64,000 bases of DNA, from NCBI GenBank assembly GCA_964559175.1, contig CAZLGT010000013.1, forward strand, positions 1 through 64,000, written 5' to 3'. A program made the position numbers and the translations under genes. The notes below the pieces were generated by a model that saw only the letters and a list, made by a program, of their open reading frames with translations, did not search any database and was not told the origin of the DNA. How positions within the stretch are numbered: the stretch's first letter is position 1; every line of letters starts with the position of its first letter. Source of the stretch: Mariniphaga sp964559175. Its GTDB lineage: Bacteria; Bacteroidota; Bacteroidia; Bacteroidales; Prolixibacteraceae. Shown here piece by piece: positions 1 to 9,066 of this stretch.

Positions 1-42
1 AACCACCGGTGCGGGTATCTGTTCCTGTTTAGAAGAAAAAAT

Positions 43-70
43 AAAAAAAAGAGCTGCAACAAATTGCTGC
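43..70 (-). terminator. possible terminator after tRNA-Arg
   Basis: Read on the minus strand, an imperfect 6-bp hairpin (GCAGCA / TGTTGC, one G-T pair) lies about 18 bases past the tRNA 3' end and is followed by a run of eight T. The stem is weak, so this is a candidate only. Confidence 0.4.
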
Positions 71-87
71 AACCCTTTCCTTTTCAG

Positions 88-161
88 TGAACCTGAAGGG
101 ACTCGAACCCCTAACCTCCTGATCCGTAGTCAGGTGCTCTATCCAATTAAGCTACAGGTCC
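88..161 (-). tRNA. tRNA-Arg (anticodon ACG)
   Basis: A complete 74-nt cloverleaf can be folded. The acceptor stem GGACCTG pairs with CAGGTTC, the D-arm carries TTAATTGG, the anticodon stem CCTGA/TCAGG encloses the loop CTACGGA, and the T-arm AGGGG/CCCTT holds TTCGAGT. The anticodon ACG (wobble position usually inosine) reads CGU-type arginine codons. The 3' CCA is not encoded, which is common in Bacteroidota. A good promoter lies directly upstream. Confidence 0.95.
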
Positions 162-201
162 AGTAATTGTTGAAGAACGTTTCTGCTTTAAAAAAGCGGT
201 G

Positions 202-234
202 CAAATATAACACTTTTTGACAAACGAAGTCAAA
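202..234 (-). promoter_or_regulatory. promoter of tRNA-Arg (TTTG-N21-TATATTTG)
   Basis: On the minus strand the -33 box TTTG is followed after 21 bases by TATATTTG, an exact match to the Bacteroidota sigma consensus TAnnTTTG. Transcription should start about 7 bases downstream, roughly 35 bases before the mature tRNA. The -33 box touches the stop codon of the neighbouring gene. Confidence 0.7.
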
Positions 235-236
235 CT

Positions 237-512
237 TTACCGGTACTTTTCCATTTTGTCGCCGATTGTTACGTTTTTGTGAAAATCGACCTGAATTTTC
301 AGGTTGGATAACATGCGCTGCGTGCCGGCATTGTTGCAGGCTTCGTGTACCTTTTCAAGCAACACGGGCAGATCTTCAAATGTGCATTCAACCACTGTTT
401 CAAACGGACAAATCTGATGATAAAAACCTGTTGACTGAATGGCTTCTATGGCCTTGTCAACCAGTTCGTATTTAACTCTCCCATCGGCTTCGGGTAAAAC
501 CTGAATGGCCAC
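237..512 (-). CDS. thiamine-binding (MTH1187/YkoF-like) family protein
   Basis: A small soluble protein of about 91 aa, without signal peptide or membrane segment. The N-terminal strand (AIQVLPEAD), the following helix and the segment FETVVECTFEDLP match the MTH1187/YkoF-like family (DUF77), whose alpha/beta fold binds thiamine or related cations in characterised members. An ATG at 539 lies inside the upstream gene and would add nine residues with no counterpart. A GTG at 512, just after the upstream stop and preceded by GAGGAGG, fits the family N-terminus better and is chosen here. It probably shares a transcript with the preceding hypothetical gene. The ligand is inferred from the family only. 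Confidence 0.75.
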   Translation of the reverse strand: MAIQVLPEADGRVKYELVDKAIEAIQSTGFYHQICPFETVVECTFEDLPVLLEKVHEACNNAGTQRMLSNLKIQVDFHKNVTIGDKMEKYR

Positions 513-513
513 G

Positions 514-1275
514 TTAATCGTCCTCCTCTTCCATTCCATCGGGCAGTTCCAGATTATTTTGTTTGTTTATTATGTCCAGAATTTCGTTACGTGAGAGCAC
601 CTTCACGTTGGTAATAATCATGTCTTCCTCCAGAAAATCGCCATACTGGTTACATTCTTCCACTACATTGCCAAAAACCTGTCTGATGTCGGCTGTAACA
701 GGCAACAACACCTGTGATGCTGAAAATCCTTCGGAGAAATCGATGGTTTCAAACTCACCATCTTCGGGTTTCAACCCAAAAATGAGTTCATCTTTCACCA
801 GTTTCTGCTGCGTTTTTGTGAGCATTCTATTCAGGTTTCGGTTAATAAAAACCACGTAATACCTCAGCTTTTTCCCTTTTCCACCTAATCCGGTGGAAAT
901 AAAAAACTGCTGTTCATCAAGCAGCGAGGTTTGAATCAACATCCGGTTTTCCTGCACAGCAAGCACCGCCCAGCTTCGGAGATCACTATCTGCCTGTTCC
1001 AGAAACTTTTCCAGTGCACGGTAGGCTTTTACATCGTCGGTTCCGGCCAAACCAATTAAAATCTCCTTTTTTCTGTTAATTACTGTTTCGGACACAAAAA
1101 GCTCACCGGCAAATTGGAGGTAGTCGTTTTCCGCTCCCTCTTCCCTCACCTTCTTCGAAAACTCAAAGTACTCCATTTGAATTTCCAAATCAATCTGCTC
1201 TTCCAGAATATTGAAATTGTCGGGAAGATCTTCAAAAATCTTCTGAATGTCGTTATAAATGTTTTCGTCTTCCAT
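514..1275 (-). CDS. conserved hypothetical protein, acidic
   Basis: A 253-aa, strongly acidic soluble protein that ends in a run of Glu and Asp. It has no signal peptide, no membrane segment and no enzyme motif I recognise. The N-terminal third is helical and Glu-rich; the middle contains an alternating strand pattern (LRYYVVFINRNLN). It lies immediately upstream of the thiamine-binding-type gene on the same strand, separated by one base if the GTG start is used, so the two are probably co-expressed. It diverges from feoB. Function is unknown. Confidence 0.6.
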   Translation of the reverse strand: MEDENIYNDIQKIFEDLPDNFNILEEQIDLEIQMEYFEFSKKVREEGAENDYLQFAGELFVSETVINRKKEILIGLAGTDDVKAYRALEKFLEQADSDLRSWAVLAVQENRMLIQTSLLDEQQFFISTGLGGKGKKLRYYVVFINRNLNRMLTKTQQKLVKDELIFGLKPEDGEFETIDFSEGFSASQVLLPVTADIRQVFGNVVEECNQYGDFLEEDMIITNVKVLSRNEILDIINKQNNLELPDGMEEEDD

Positions 1276-1369
1276 CGGGTCTAAATAAGCGACAAAAATA
1301 GCCAGAACTTCTTACATTAAGAAATGAGGGATGAATTATTAGCCTGCTTTCATTTCATCGGAATTTCAA

Positions 1370-1377
1370 TATATTTG
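1370..1377 (+). promoter_or_regulatory. -7 promoter element TATATTTG of feoAB
   Basis: An exact TAnnTTTG box 52 bases before the proposed feoAB start. No clear -33 TTG is seen at the right distance (TTTC 18 bases upstream is the best). Because the box lies inside the upstream extension of the reading frame, it argues against the ATG at 1324 as the true start. Confidence 0.55.
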
Positions 1378-1428
1378 CAGTCTTATTTTTATTTAATTCA
1401 AATTAAAAGAAGAGGGGATAATCTGATT

Positions 1429-3894
1429 GTGAAGTTGAGTGAGGTAAAATATCAGGATACTGTTATTATAACGAAGATACTTGGTCATGGATCGTTCCGG
1501 AGGCGAATTTCGGAAATGGGTTTTGTGAAGGGGAAAGAGGTAAAGGTGATAAAAAATGCTCCGTTTAAAGGCCCGTTTGAATTTAAAATACTGGATTACA
1601 ACGTATCGTTGCGTAAGTCGGAAGCCGACCTGATTGAAGTAGTACCTGTAAGTGAGTTCGACAATTCACAAAACGGGACCTACGAAGGGGTAATCGACCG
1701 AAAAATAAGTCTGGTCAATCAGTCGGAACGTACCCACACCATCAACATCGCACTTGCCGGAAACCCCAACTCGGGGAAAACAACCCTTTTCAACTACATT
1801 TCAAAATCGAAAGAAAAAGTAGGAAACTACAGCGGGGTAACCATCGACATTAAAAAAGCGCAGCTGAAAACCAAAGGCTACACTTTCAACTTTTTCGATC
1901 TGCCAGGCACATACAGTCTCACGGCCTATTCAAATGAAGAAATATTTGTCCGGAAATTCATTTATGAACAAACTCCCGACATTGTAATAAATGTGATTGA
2001 TTCGACCAATCTCGAGCGAAACCTTTTCCTCACTACCCAGCTTATCGACATGGACTTACGCATTATTGGCGCGCTGAACATGTACGATGACCTGGAGCGA
2101 AAAAAGATGCAGTTCAACTACGATGAACTTTCGCGACTGCTCGGAATCCCTTTTATTCCCACAATCAGCTCAAAGGGCATTGGCCTCGACAATTTAATTG
2201 ATAAAGTAATAGAAGTTTTTGAGGGAAGGGACAAAGTAACCCGCCATGTGCACATCAATTACGGGAAAGACCTGGAAGATTCGATTCGGAAAATAAGGGG
2301 AAAAGTAAAAGAATTCAAACCGATTACCGATAAAATTTCATCACGCTTTCTGGCACTGAAACTGCTTGAAAAAGACCCCCATGTTCACGAATTGCTTTCG
2401 GAATATTCCAACATTGACGATATTATTAACACTACCGAAAGGGAAATAAAAAAAATAGAATCGCTGCAAAACGAAAACAGCGAAACGGTAATAACCGATG
2501 CCAAATACGGATTTATTACCGGGGCATTAAAAGAAACATTCAAAAACCCTTTCCGGAAGAAAAGGTCGAACTCGGAAAAAATAGACGATGTGTTGACCCA
2601 CAAATATTTCGGGTTTCCTATTTTTACCGCCATTTTATTTATGATGTTTTACGCCACGTTCAACCTCGGAGCATATCCGATGGACTGGATTGATGCAGGC
2701 GTATTGGCTTTGGGCGATTTCATATCAACCATTATGCACGAGGGCATGTTAAAAGATTTAATTGCCAAAGGCATTATTAGCGGTGCAGGTAGCGTTTTGG
2801 TTTTCCTTCCCAATATTCTGATTTTATTCTTTTTCATTTCGCTGCTCGAGGAGTCGGGCTACATGGCCCGTGCGGCATTCATCATGGATAAAATCATGCA
2901 CCGGTTTGGGCTGCACGGAAGGTCGTTTATACCCCTCATTATGGGATTTGGATGCAATGTTCCGGCCATACTTGCCACCCGTTCCATGCGCAGCCGCGGC
3001 GACCGGCTGCTTACCATGCTCATCATTCCGTTTATGTCGTGCAGTGCCCGGCTACCGGTTTACATTCTCATTATTTCTGCATTCTTCAGTAACTATGAAG
3101 CACTGATTCTTATTGGTATTTATGCTGTAGGAATTGCCTTTGCCTTTATTACTGCACAAATTCTGAACAAAACGGTTTTCAAAAGCAAGGAAACGCCTTT
3201 TGTTATGGAACTTCCATCGTACAGGCTGCCCACATTCAGGAACATCGTTTATCACATGTGGGACAAAACACAGCATTACCTAAAAAAAATAGGTACGGTA
3301 ATTCTGCTTGGCGTAGTTATCATTTGGGCTCTGGAATATTTTCCGCGGGAAACCCGGCAAACCCAACAGTTTTTGACACAAATAGAGTCGGTTGAAAAAA
3401 ATGATGACTTGAAGCAAGCTCAAAAAGAAGAATTTATTACCGACATTGAACATGCCATGGAAGCCGACAGGCTGATTAATTCGTACCTGGGCAGAACTGG
3501 TCAGTGGATTGAACCAGTGATGCAACCGCTGGGATTCGATTGGAAAATGAGTATTGCACTTGTTGCCGGATTGCCTGCCAAAGAAATTGTGGTTAGCACA
3601 ATGGGCGTATTATACCAAAGCAGCGATGAGGAATCTACGTTAAATCTTCAGCAAAAGCTACAAAACGAAGTGCATATTCGCGGCCCCAGAACCGGAGAAA
3701 AAGTATTTTCCATGCCGGCAGCCTTGGCTTTTCTTGTTTTCATTCTTCTCTATTTCCCCTGCATTGGGGTAATTGCTACCATTAAAAACGAAGCTGCATC
3801 GTGGAAATGGGCAGCCTTTGTTGTTTTTTATACCACAGGGCTGGCCTGGATAATGGCATTTATTGTTTTTAACATTGGAAATTTGTTTGTGTAG
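1429..3894 (+). CDS. feoB: ferrous iron transport protein, FeoA-FeoB fusion
   Basis: Inner-membrane GTP-dependent Fe(II) transporter. From the GTG at 1429 the protein has 821 aa. An N-terminal FeoA (SH3-like) domain occupies about residues 1-75. The GTPase domain follows, with G1 GNPNSGKTT near 111, G3 DLPG near 157 and a G4-like NMYD. The C-terminal half is the polytopic FeoB channel with Gate motifs (for example FGCNVPAI and GLPAKEIVVS). FeoA-FeoB fusions are typical of Bacteroidota. The frame is open back to an ATG at 1324, but a TATATTTG promoter box lies within that extension and the FeoA domain begins at the GTG. A Cys-rich partner gene follows after two bases. Confidence 0.95.
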   Translation: MKLSEVKYQDTVIITKILGHGSFRRRISEMGFVKGKEVKVIKNAPFKGPFEFKILDYNVSLRKSEADLIEVVPVSEFDNSQNGTYEGVIDRKISLVNQSERTHTINIALAGNPNSGKTTLFNYISKSKEKVGNYSGVTIDIKKAQLKTKGYTFNFFDLPGTYSLTAYSNEEIFVRKFIYEQTPDIVINVIDSTNLERNLFLTTQLIDMDLRIIGALNMYDDLERKKMQFNYDELSRLLGIPFIPTISSKGIGLDNLIDKVIEVFEGRDKVTRHVHINYGKDLEDSIRKIRGKVKEFKPITDKISSRFLALKLLEKDPHVHELLSEYSNIDDIINTTEREIKKIESLQNENSETVITDAKYGFITGALKETFKNPFRKKRSNSEKIDDVLTHKYFGFPIFTAILFMMFYATFNLGAYPMDWIDAGVLALGDFISTIMHEGMLKDLIAKGIISGAGSVLVFLPNILILFFFISLLEESGYMARAAFIMDKIMHRFGLHGRSFIPLIMGFGCNVPAILATRSMRSRGDRLLTMLIIPFMSCSARLPVYILIISAFFSNYEALILIGIYAVGIAFAFITAQILNKTVFKSKETPFVMELPSYRLPTFRNIVYHMWDKTQHYLKKIGTVILLGVVIIWALEYFPRETRQTQQFLTQIESVEKNDDLKQAQKEEFITDIEHAMEADRLINSYLGRTGQWIEPVMQPLGFDWKMSIALVAGLPAKEIVVSTMGVLYQSSDEESTLNLQQKLQNEVHIRGPRTGEKVFSMPAALAFLVFILLYFPCIGVIATIKNEAASWKWAAFVVFYTTGLAWIMAFIVFNIGNLFV

Positions 3895-3896
3895 AG

Positions 3897-4145
3897 ATGT
3901 TACAGGAAGTGCTTACATACGTTATTGTTGCCTTAGCCATTGGAATGGCTCTCTGGAAAATGTATAAAAAACTGGCAGGGAAAAAACGCAGAAAAAAACC
4001 GGATTTTAAAAATCAAACATTTACCATGGAGCATAATTGCCAGGAATGTATTGCGGAATGTATTTTACGTGATTCGCCGGCACTAAAAAGAAAAAATACG
4101 GAATTATGCGATACAACCGTGGTAAAAAAAGCTAAAGATTCCTGA
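3897..4145 (+). CDS. FeoB-associated Cys-rich membrane protein
   Basis: An 82-aa protein that starts two bases after the feoB stop, so translation is likely coupled. Residues 3-21 form one membrane helix. A very basic KKLAGKKRRKK stretch then predicts a cytoplasmic C-terminus, which carries Cys residues in CQECIAEC and ...LCD. Small Cys-rich membrane proteins at this position are a recurrent partner of FeoB in Bacteroidota and Firmicutes; a role in Fe(II) handling is inferred. Its 3' end overlaps the convergent rpe gene by 14 bases. Confidence 0.85.
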   Translation: MLQEVLTYVIVALAIGMALWKMYKKLAGKKRRKKPDFKNQTFTMEHNCQECIAECILRDSPALKRKNTELCDTTVVKKAKDS

Positions 4146-4782
4146 GATTACGAATGGTTTCCTTTGGATTTTCAGAGCCAAACACAAAACTTCCGGCTAC
4201 CAACACATCGGTGCCTGCTTCCAGTAACAGCCTGCCGGTTTCGTAGTTCACACCGCCATCCACCTCAATCAGGCACTCGGTTTTATTATCCAGAATAAGT
4301 TGTTTCAGCTGTTTCACTTTCCGGTAGGTATTTGGGATGAATTTCTGTCCGCCAAAGCCGGGATTAACCGACATCAGCAAAACCATGTCGAGATCGGAAA
4401 TGATGTTTTCCAAAACAGCCACCGGTGTATGCGGGTTCAGGCATACACTGGCCTTAACCCCAAGTTCTTTAATGGCAGTCACCGTGCGGTGCAGGTGCGG
4501 ACAGGTTTCGAAATGCACCGTAAGCCATGAGGCTCCTGCTTTGGCAAACGCTTCGATGTATTTATCCGGCTCGGCAATCATAAGGTGAACATCCAGTGGT
4601 TTTTCGGCAATCTTTTTCACATGCTCAACAATGGGAATTCCGAAGGAAATGTTGGGCACAAAAACGCCGTCCATCACATCGCAATGAATAAATTCGGCTT
4701 CGCTCTGGTTTATCATTCTGATTTCGTCTCCCAGCCGGTTAAAATCGGCAGCCAGGATTGAAGGTGCAATTTTTGGTTTCAT
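4132..4782 (-). CDS. rpe: ribulose-phosphate 3-epimerase
   Basis: Cytoplasmic pentose phosphate pathway enzyme interconverting ribulose 5-phosphate and xylulose 5-phosphate. The 216-aa length is normal. It has the TIM-barrel signatures of the family: HCDVMDGVFVPN (metal His and catalytic Asp), DVHLMI, MSVNPGFGGQKF and the second catalytic Asp in EVDGGV. It lies 12 bases downstream of rpoD on the same strand and is probably co-transcribed with it. Confidence 0.97.
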   Translation of the reverse strand: MKPKIAPSILAADFNRLGDEIRMINQSEAEFIHCDVMDGVFVPNISFGIPIVEHVKKIAEKPLDVHLMIAEPDKYIEAFAKAGASWLTVHFETCPHLHRTVTAIKELGVKASVCLNPHTPVAVLENIISDLDMVLLMSVNPGFGGQKFIPNTYRKVKQLKQLILDNKTECLIEVDGGVNYETGRLLLEAGTDVLVAGSFVFGSENPKETIRNLRNL

Positions 4783-4794
4783 ATCAACAATTCA

Positions 4795-5661
4795 TTATTG
4801 CCCGAGATAGGCTTTCAGCAACCGGTTACGGTATTGGTTTCTCAGTTTTTTAATGGCTTTTTCCTTTATTTGCCGCACCCGTTCGCGGGTTAATCCAAAT
4901 TCATCTCCAATTTCTTCGAGGGTATGAGCCGTAACCCCGTTTAAGCCGAAATAGTACCGTAAAATATCGGCCTCGCGGCTACCCAGTGTGGCAAGGGAAC
5001 GCTCAATCTCTTTGCGCAGCGAGGTGTTCATAAGACCTGAATCGGGGCTGGGCGAATCCTCATTGAGCATGACATCGTACATGTTATTCACTTCCTCATC
5101 GCGTAAAGGAGCGTCCATGGAAATGTGTACGTTTGAGAAATTCATGGCATCTTCAATCAGCTCCGGTTTCGACTCCATTAAACTGGCCACTTCGTCGATG
5201 GTAGGATCGCGCTGAAACTCCTGTTCCAGCTTATTAAATGTTTTGTTGATTTTATTAATCGACCCGATTTTATTCAAAGGAAGACGCACAATGCGTGATT
5301 GCTCGGCAAGGGCCTGAAGTATGGATTGGCGAATCCACCAAACGGCATACGAAATAAATTTAAAACCCCGGGTTTCATCGAATCGCTCGGCAGCTTTTAT
5401 TAAACCCAAATTTCCTTCATTAATTAAATCGGGCAAACTTAATCCCTGATTTTGATACTGCTTCGATACAGAAACTACAAATCTTAAATTGGCTTTGATG
5501 AGTTGATCGAGGGCATCCCGATCTCCTTTTCTGATTCGCTTGGCAAGTTCAACTTCTTTTTCTGAAGACAACAACTCAACCTTCCCTATTTCATGCAAAT
5601 ACTTATCTAACGATAAGGTATCGCGATTTGTGACTTGTTTGGTTATTTTAAGTTGCCTCAT
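4795..5661 (-). CDS. rpoD: primary RNA polymerase sigma factor (RpoD/SigA type)
   Basis: A 288-aa housekeeping sigma-70. Bacteroidota primary sigmas are short because region 1.1 and the non-conserved spacer are absent. Region 1.2 (SLDKYLHEIGKVELLS), region 2 (LIKANLRFVVSVSKQYQNQG, then FKFISYAVWWIRQSI), region 3 and region 4 (TLEEIGDEFGLTRERVRQIK) are all present. Its family recognises the TTTG/TAnnTTTG promoters found in this window. The gene is followed by rpe. Confidence 0.96.
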   Translation of the reverse strand: MRQLKITKQVTNRDTLSLDKYLHEIGKVELLSSEKEVELAKRIRKGDRDALDQLIKANLRFVVSVSKQYQNQGLSLPDLINEGNLGLIKAAERFDETRGFKFISYAVWWIRQSILQALAEQSRIVRLPLNKIGSINKINKTFNKLEQEFQRDPTIDEVASLMESKPELIEDAMNFSNVHISMDAPLRDEEVNNMYDVMLNEDSPSPDSGLMNTSLRKEIERSLATLGSREADILRYYFGLNGVTAHTLEEIGDEFGLTRERVRQIKEKAIKKLRNQYRNRLLKAYLGQ

Positions 5662-5720
5662 AAGGTTGGTCTTATCACATTCTTCCTACATCATCTTTTA
5701 AAATTCGAAATAATCAGGCT

Positions 5721-5728
5721 CAAAATTA
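5721..5728 (-). promoter_or_regulatory. candidate -7 box (TAATTTTG) upstream of rpoD
   Basis: An exact TAnnTTTG match on the minus strand, about 60 bases before the rpoD start. I see no convincing -33 box at the expected spacing, so confidence is low. Confidence 0.4.
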
Positions 5729-5817
5729 ATACAGTTTTTAAAATAACTATACGAAAATACAACCATTTTGTTAGCTGAAACATGCATAAAGAAAAATTGT
5801 TCAGCCTTTACAACGGT

Positions 5818-7128
5818 TTATACTTTTGTGAGAAGGTAATTTCTGAAAGATTGGAAATCGTTGTCCAGAGAAACATTTTTGCTTTCTCCCTTCATAAATT
5901 CAGCCAGTTTAGCAGGCATGGGAACATTATTTTCTCCCACAACAGCCTCAACAGTTTCGGTAAATTTGGCCGGATGCGCTGTTTCAAAAAATACTCCTGC
6001 CTGACCAGAATTCATAAATTCTTCAAGCGCCTGGTAAGCACAAGCCCCGTGCGGGTCGCAGAGATATCCGAATTGGGAGTAAATCTTTTTTATGGTTTCC
6101 CTGATTTGCACATCGGAATACCGAAATCCTTTTAAAACCGATGAAATTTTTTTGTGGGAATGGCTATACAAATCAAGAATTCGGGCAAAATTGCTGGGTG
6201 CACCAACATCCATGGCATTGGCAATGGTTTCCACCGAAGGTCGCGGGGTATAATTGCCGGTTTTCAGATACTCATAAACCACATCGTTTTCGTTGTTGGC
6301 TGCCAGAAAATGTGCTACGGGAAGCCCCATTTCGCGGGCAAACAACCCGGCGGTGAGATTTCCAAAGTTTCCGCTGGGCACAGAAATAACAAGTTCTTTG
6401 TTTTGAAGAATTCCCTGATCCTTTAACCGTGCATAAGCATTAAAATAATAAAAGGCTTGCGGAAGAAAACGCGCTACATTAATGGAATTGGCCGAAGTTA
6501 ACAGCAACTTTTTATTCAATTCTCTGTCGGAAAAGGCAGTTTTAACCAAATGCTGGCAATCGTCGAAAGTTCCGTCCACTTCCAGTGCAGTAATATTTTG
6601 ACCTGGCGTGGTAAACTGCGACTCCTGAATTTTGCTCACTTTTCCTTTGGGATACAAAACATGCACATAAATTCCTTCAACGCCCAGAAATCCGTTGGCC
6701 ACGGCACTTCCGGTATCGCCCGAAGTGGCCACAAGCACATGCACATGGTTGTCGTTTCCGAACAGAAAGTAGTTGAGCAACCGGGCCATAAACCGGGCGC
6801 CCACATCTTTAAACGCCAGCGTTGGCCCGTGAAACAGTTCCAGCGACCAAATATTTTCTGTGATTTTCACTACCGGACAGTCGAACTGCAGGGTATCGTA
6901 AACAATCTCTTTCAGGCTGGTTTCATCCACATCTTCGCTAAAAAACTTTTGGGCAACCTCAAACGCAATTTCCTGAAAAGAAAGATTTTGAATATTTTCA
7001 AAAAAATCCGTTTCAAATTTTTCAATCCGCTCGGGCATAAACAACCCTTTATCGGAGGCGAGCCCTTTTATTACTGCTTCTTTCAGGGTTACGGAAGGGG
7101 TATTTCTGTTGGTGCTGTAATATCTCAT
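5818..7128 (-). CDS. thrC: threonine synthase
   Basis: PLP-dependent enzyme converting O-phosphohomoserine to threonine. The 436-aa length and architecture match the bacterial type: the N-terminus MRYYSTNRN, the PLP lysine motif FHGPTLAFKDVGARF, the phosphate-binding loop ATSGDTGSA and the downstream SVPSGNFGNL. The ATG overlaps the stop of the preceding apgM-like gene (ATGA), implying translational coupling. This pairing is part of the evidence that the upstream gene makes the phosphohomoserine substrate. Confidence 0.97.
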   Translation of the reverse strand: MRYYSTNRNTPSVTLKEAVIKGLASDKGLFMPERIEKFETDFFENIQNLSFQEIAFEVAQKFFSEDVDETSLKEIVYDTLQFDCPVVKITENIWSLELFHGPTLAFKDVGARFMARLLNYFLFGNDNHVHVLVATSGDTGSAVANGFLGVEGIYVHVLYPKGKVSKIQESQFTTPGQNITALEVDGTFDDCQHLVKTAFSDRELNKKLLLTSANSINVARFLPQAFYYFNAYARLKDQGILQNKELVISVPSGNFGNLTAGLFAREMGLPVAHFLAANNENDVVYEYLKTGNYTPRPSVETIANAMDVGAPSNFARILDLYSHSHKKISSVLKGFRYSDVQIRETIKKIYSQFGYLCDPHGACAYQALEEFMNSGQAGVFFETAHPAKFTETVEAVVGENNVPMPAKLAEFMKGESKNVSLDNDFQSFRNYLLTKV

Positions 7129-8333
7129 AGCGCTAAAAACTTTCGGATAAACTCATCTCCTTTCAGCAAACCAAACGAACCATTTTTTACACTGAATTCA
7201 TCGTAAACTTCCACTTCGTCGGGTTCAATGCCTGGTTTGTAAATCACAAACGGTACCGGTTCGCGGGTGTGGGTTTTCAGGGCACAGGGTGTGGGGTGAT
7301 CGGGCAGAATGGCAATGCCCACCGGCTCTTCCATTTTTTGGATTTCTTCCAGAATGTATTCTACTACCCGTTGGTCCAGATATTCAATGGTTTTTGTTTT
7401 GAGTTCAACATCGCCTTCGTGACCGGCCTCGTCGCTGGCCTCGATGTGCAGGTACACAAAATCGTTCGTTTTCAGCGCCTCCAGCGTTGCTTTTGCTTTC
7501 CCCTCGTAGTTGGTATCGTACAATCCGGTAGCGCCTTCCACATGAATAACTTTCATTCCGGCATAAACACCTATCCCCTGCACCAAATCCACTGCCGAAA
7601 TCACGGCAGATTTATCTATGCCGAACATTTCCTTTAATGTGGGCATCTGAGGCTTATACCCCGGCGACCATGGCCAAATGCTGTTGGCTATGGCTTTCCC
7701 GTTTGCTAACCGTTTCACATTAACCGGATGATCTGCCAGAATTTCCTGCGAATTCAAAATCAGTTTGTTTAAAAGTTCAGCCGTTTGGCTTGCACTTTTT
7801 GTTTTGGCACTCACCAGCATGTCCCTGAACGGAGCGCCAGGCACATCGTGCGGAGGTGTGCAATTCAGTTCTTTGTTTCCACCCTTTACCACCAGCAGGT
7901 GCCGGTACGAAACTCCCGGATAAAATTTCACATGGTCGTTGCCCAGTTTTTCATCCAGAAACTGAATCAACTCTGCAGCTTCTCCACTGGAGATATGACC
8001 TGCCGAATGATTTTTCAAAATTCCGTTTTCGATGGTGAGCAGGTTGCAACGCAGGGCCAAATCGCCCGGCTGCAGTTCAACACCCATACTGGCAGCCTCC
8101 AGCACACCACGCCCGTCATACACTTTCTCCACATCGTACCCCAGCACAGCCATATTTGCGATTTCGCTGCCCGGGTGCATGGTTTCGGGAACCGTGGACA
8201 AACGTCCGGTTTGCCCGTTTTTGGCCAGCCAGTCGATGTTTGGCTTATACGCCATTTGCAAAGGCGTTTTTCCGCCAAAACCTTCCAGCGGTTCATCCGC
8301 CATTCCATCGCCAAGTATTATTAAGTGTTTCAT
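7125..8333 (-). CDS. phosphoglycerate mutase-like protein, proposed homoserine kinase
   Basis: A 402-aa alkaline-phosphatase-superfamily protein of the archaeal ApgM type. The N-terminal metal site is in ILGDGMADEP, the catalytic Ser region is PGSEIANMAVLGYD, and C-terminal metal ligands include EASDEAGHEGD and LPDHPTPC. Known from the family: one clade next to threonine genes in genomes lacking canonical thrB was proposed as an alternative homoserine kinase (TIGR02535). The four-base overlap with thrC supports that here. A glycolytic phosphoglycerate mutase role remains possible from sequence alone. Confidence 0.85.
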   Translation of the reverse strand: MKHLIILGDGMADEPLEGFGGKTPLQMAYKPNIDWLAKNGQTGRLSTVPETMHPGSEIANMAVLGYDVEKVYDGRGVLEAASMGVELQPGDLALRCNLLTIENGILKNHSAGHISSGEAAELIQFLDEKLGNDHVKFYPGVSYRHLLVVKGGNKELNCTPPHDVPGAPFRDMLVSAKTKSASQTAELLNKLILNSQEILADHPVNVKRLANGKAIANSIWPWSPGYKPQMPTLKEMFGIDKSAVISAVDLVQGIGVYAGMKVIHVEGATGLYDTNYEGKAKATLEALKTNDFVYLHIEASDEAGHEGDVELKTKTIEYLDQRVVEYILEEIQKMEEPVGIAILPDHPTPCALKTHTREPVPFVIYKPGIEPDEVEVYDEFSVKNGSFGLLKGDEFIRKFLAL

Positions 8334-8377
8334 TATTTGGTGTTAAATACGTTTTATGTATTACAAAACTCTGAACT

Positions 8378-9052
8378 CTAAACCAACTTCCCGTTTTTCA
8401 ATGTGTACTTTTTATCCATGCGGTCTGCCTGAGCGGTAGCATGGGTTACATTAATCAATGTTACGCCTTCCTCTTCGCTTAAATTCACCAGCAGTTCGGT
8501 AAGTGCATTGGCATTTTCCTCGTCAAGGGCGCCGGTGGGTTCATCGGCTAAAAGCAGTTGAGGTTTATTGATGAGCGCCCGAACCACAGCAGTGCGCTGG
8601 CATTCACCCCCCGAAAGTTGGGACGGTTTCTGTTCGCGCTGTTCCCAAATACCCACTTTTTGAATGAGATGTTCGGCCCACTCTTTATGTTCCTTCGAAA
8701 TATTTTTTCCCTGCGGAAGCAACGGCAGCAGAACGTTTTCAATGAGTGTAAGCTGCGGCATCAGATGGTGCAACTGAAAAATGAATCCCAGATGTTTGTT
8801 CCGGAAATTGGCCAGTTCGGTTTTTGAATAGCCGGTGATGTCTTTCCCGTCGAACAGGATTTTTCCTTTTTCAGGCTGGTCTAAAGCGCCAATCAGGTTC
8901 AGCAACGTGGTTTTTCCCGAGCCGCTGGGGCCGACAATGGCTATTTTTTCGCCTTTAGCCACTTCCAGTCCTAGCTCTTTCAGCACAGGCCGGTAGCTGT
9001 GGGTACCCGGTTCTCCGTAGCCTTTTGTAATATTTTGCAGTTGCAATAACAT
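8378..9052 (-). CDS. ABC transporter ATP-binding protein, LolD/MacB-like
   Basis: A 224-aa cytoplasmic ATPase with Walker A GPSGSGKTTL, Q-loop FIFQLHHLMPQLT, signature LSGGECQR, Walker B LLLADEPTG and an H-loop at NVTHA. Size and motifs place it with LolD/MacB-type ATPases, which drive lipoprotein release or mechanotransmission through a FtsX-like permease. No permease is adjacent; the neighbours are the apgM-like gene downstream and a repeat-rich intergenic region upstream. The partner therefore has to be encoded elsewhere. Confidence 0.88.
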   Translation of the reverse strand: MLLQLQNITKGYGEPGTHSYRPVLKELGLEVAKGEKIAIVGPSGSGKTTLLNLIGALDQPEKGKILFDGKDITGYSKTELANFRNKHLGFIFQLHHLMPQLTLIENVLLPLLPQGKNISKEHKEWAEHLIQKVGIWEQREQKPSQLSGGECQRTAVVRALINKPQLLLADEPTGALDEENANALTELLVNLSEEEGVTLINVTHATAQADRMDKKYTLKNGKLV

Positions 9053-9066
9053 ACTTTTATTCTTGT

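Noticed and set aside
51..70. GCTGCAAC direct repeat as an attachment site next to tRNA-Arg
   Set aside because: It is only an eight-base doublet with a five-base gap, lies outside the tRNA, and no integrase is nearby.
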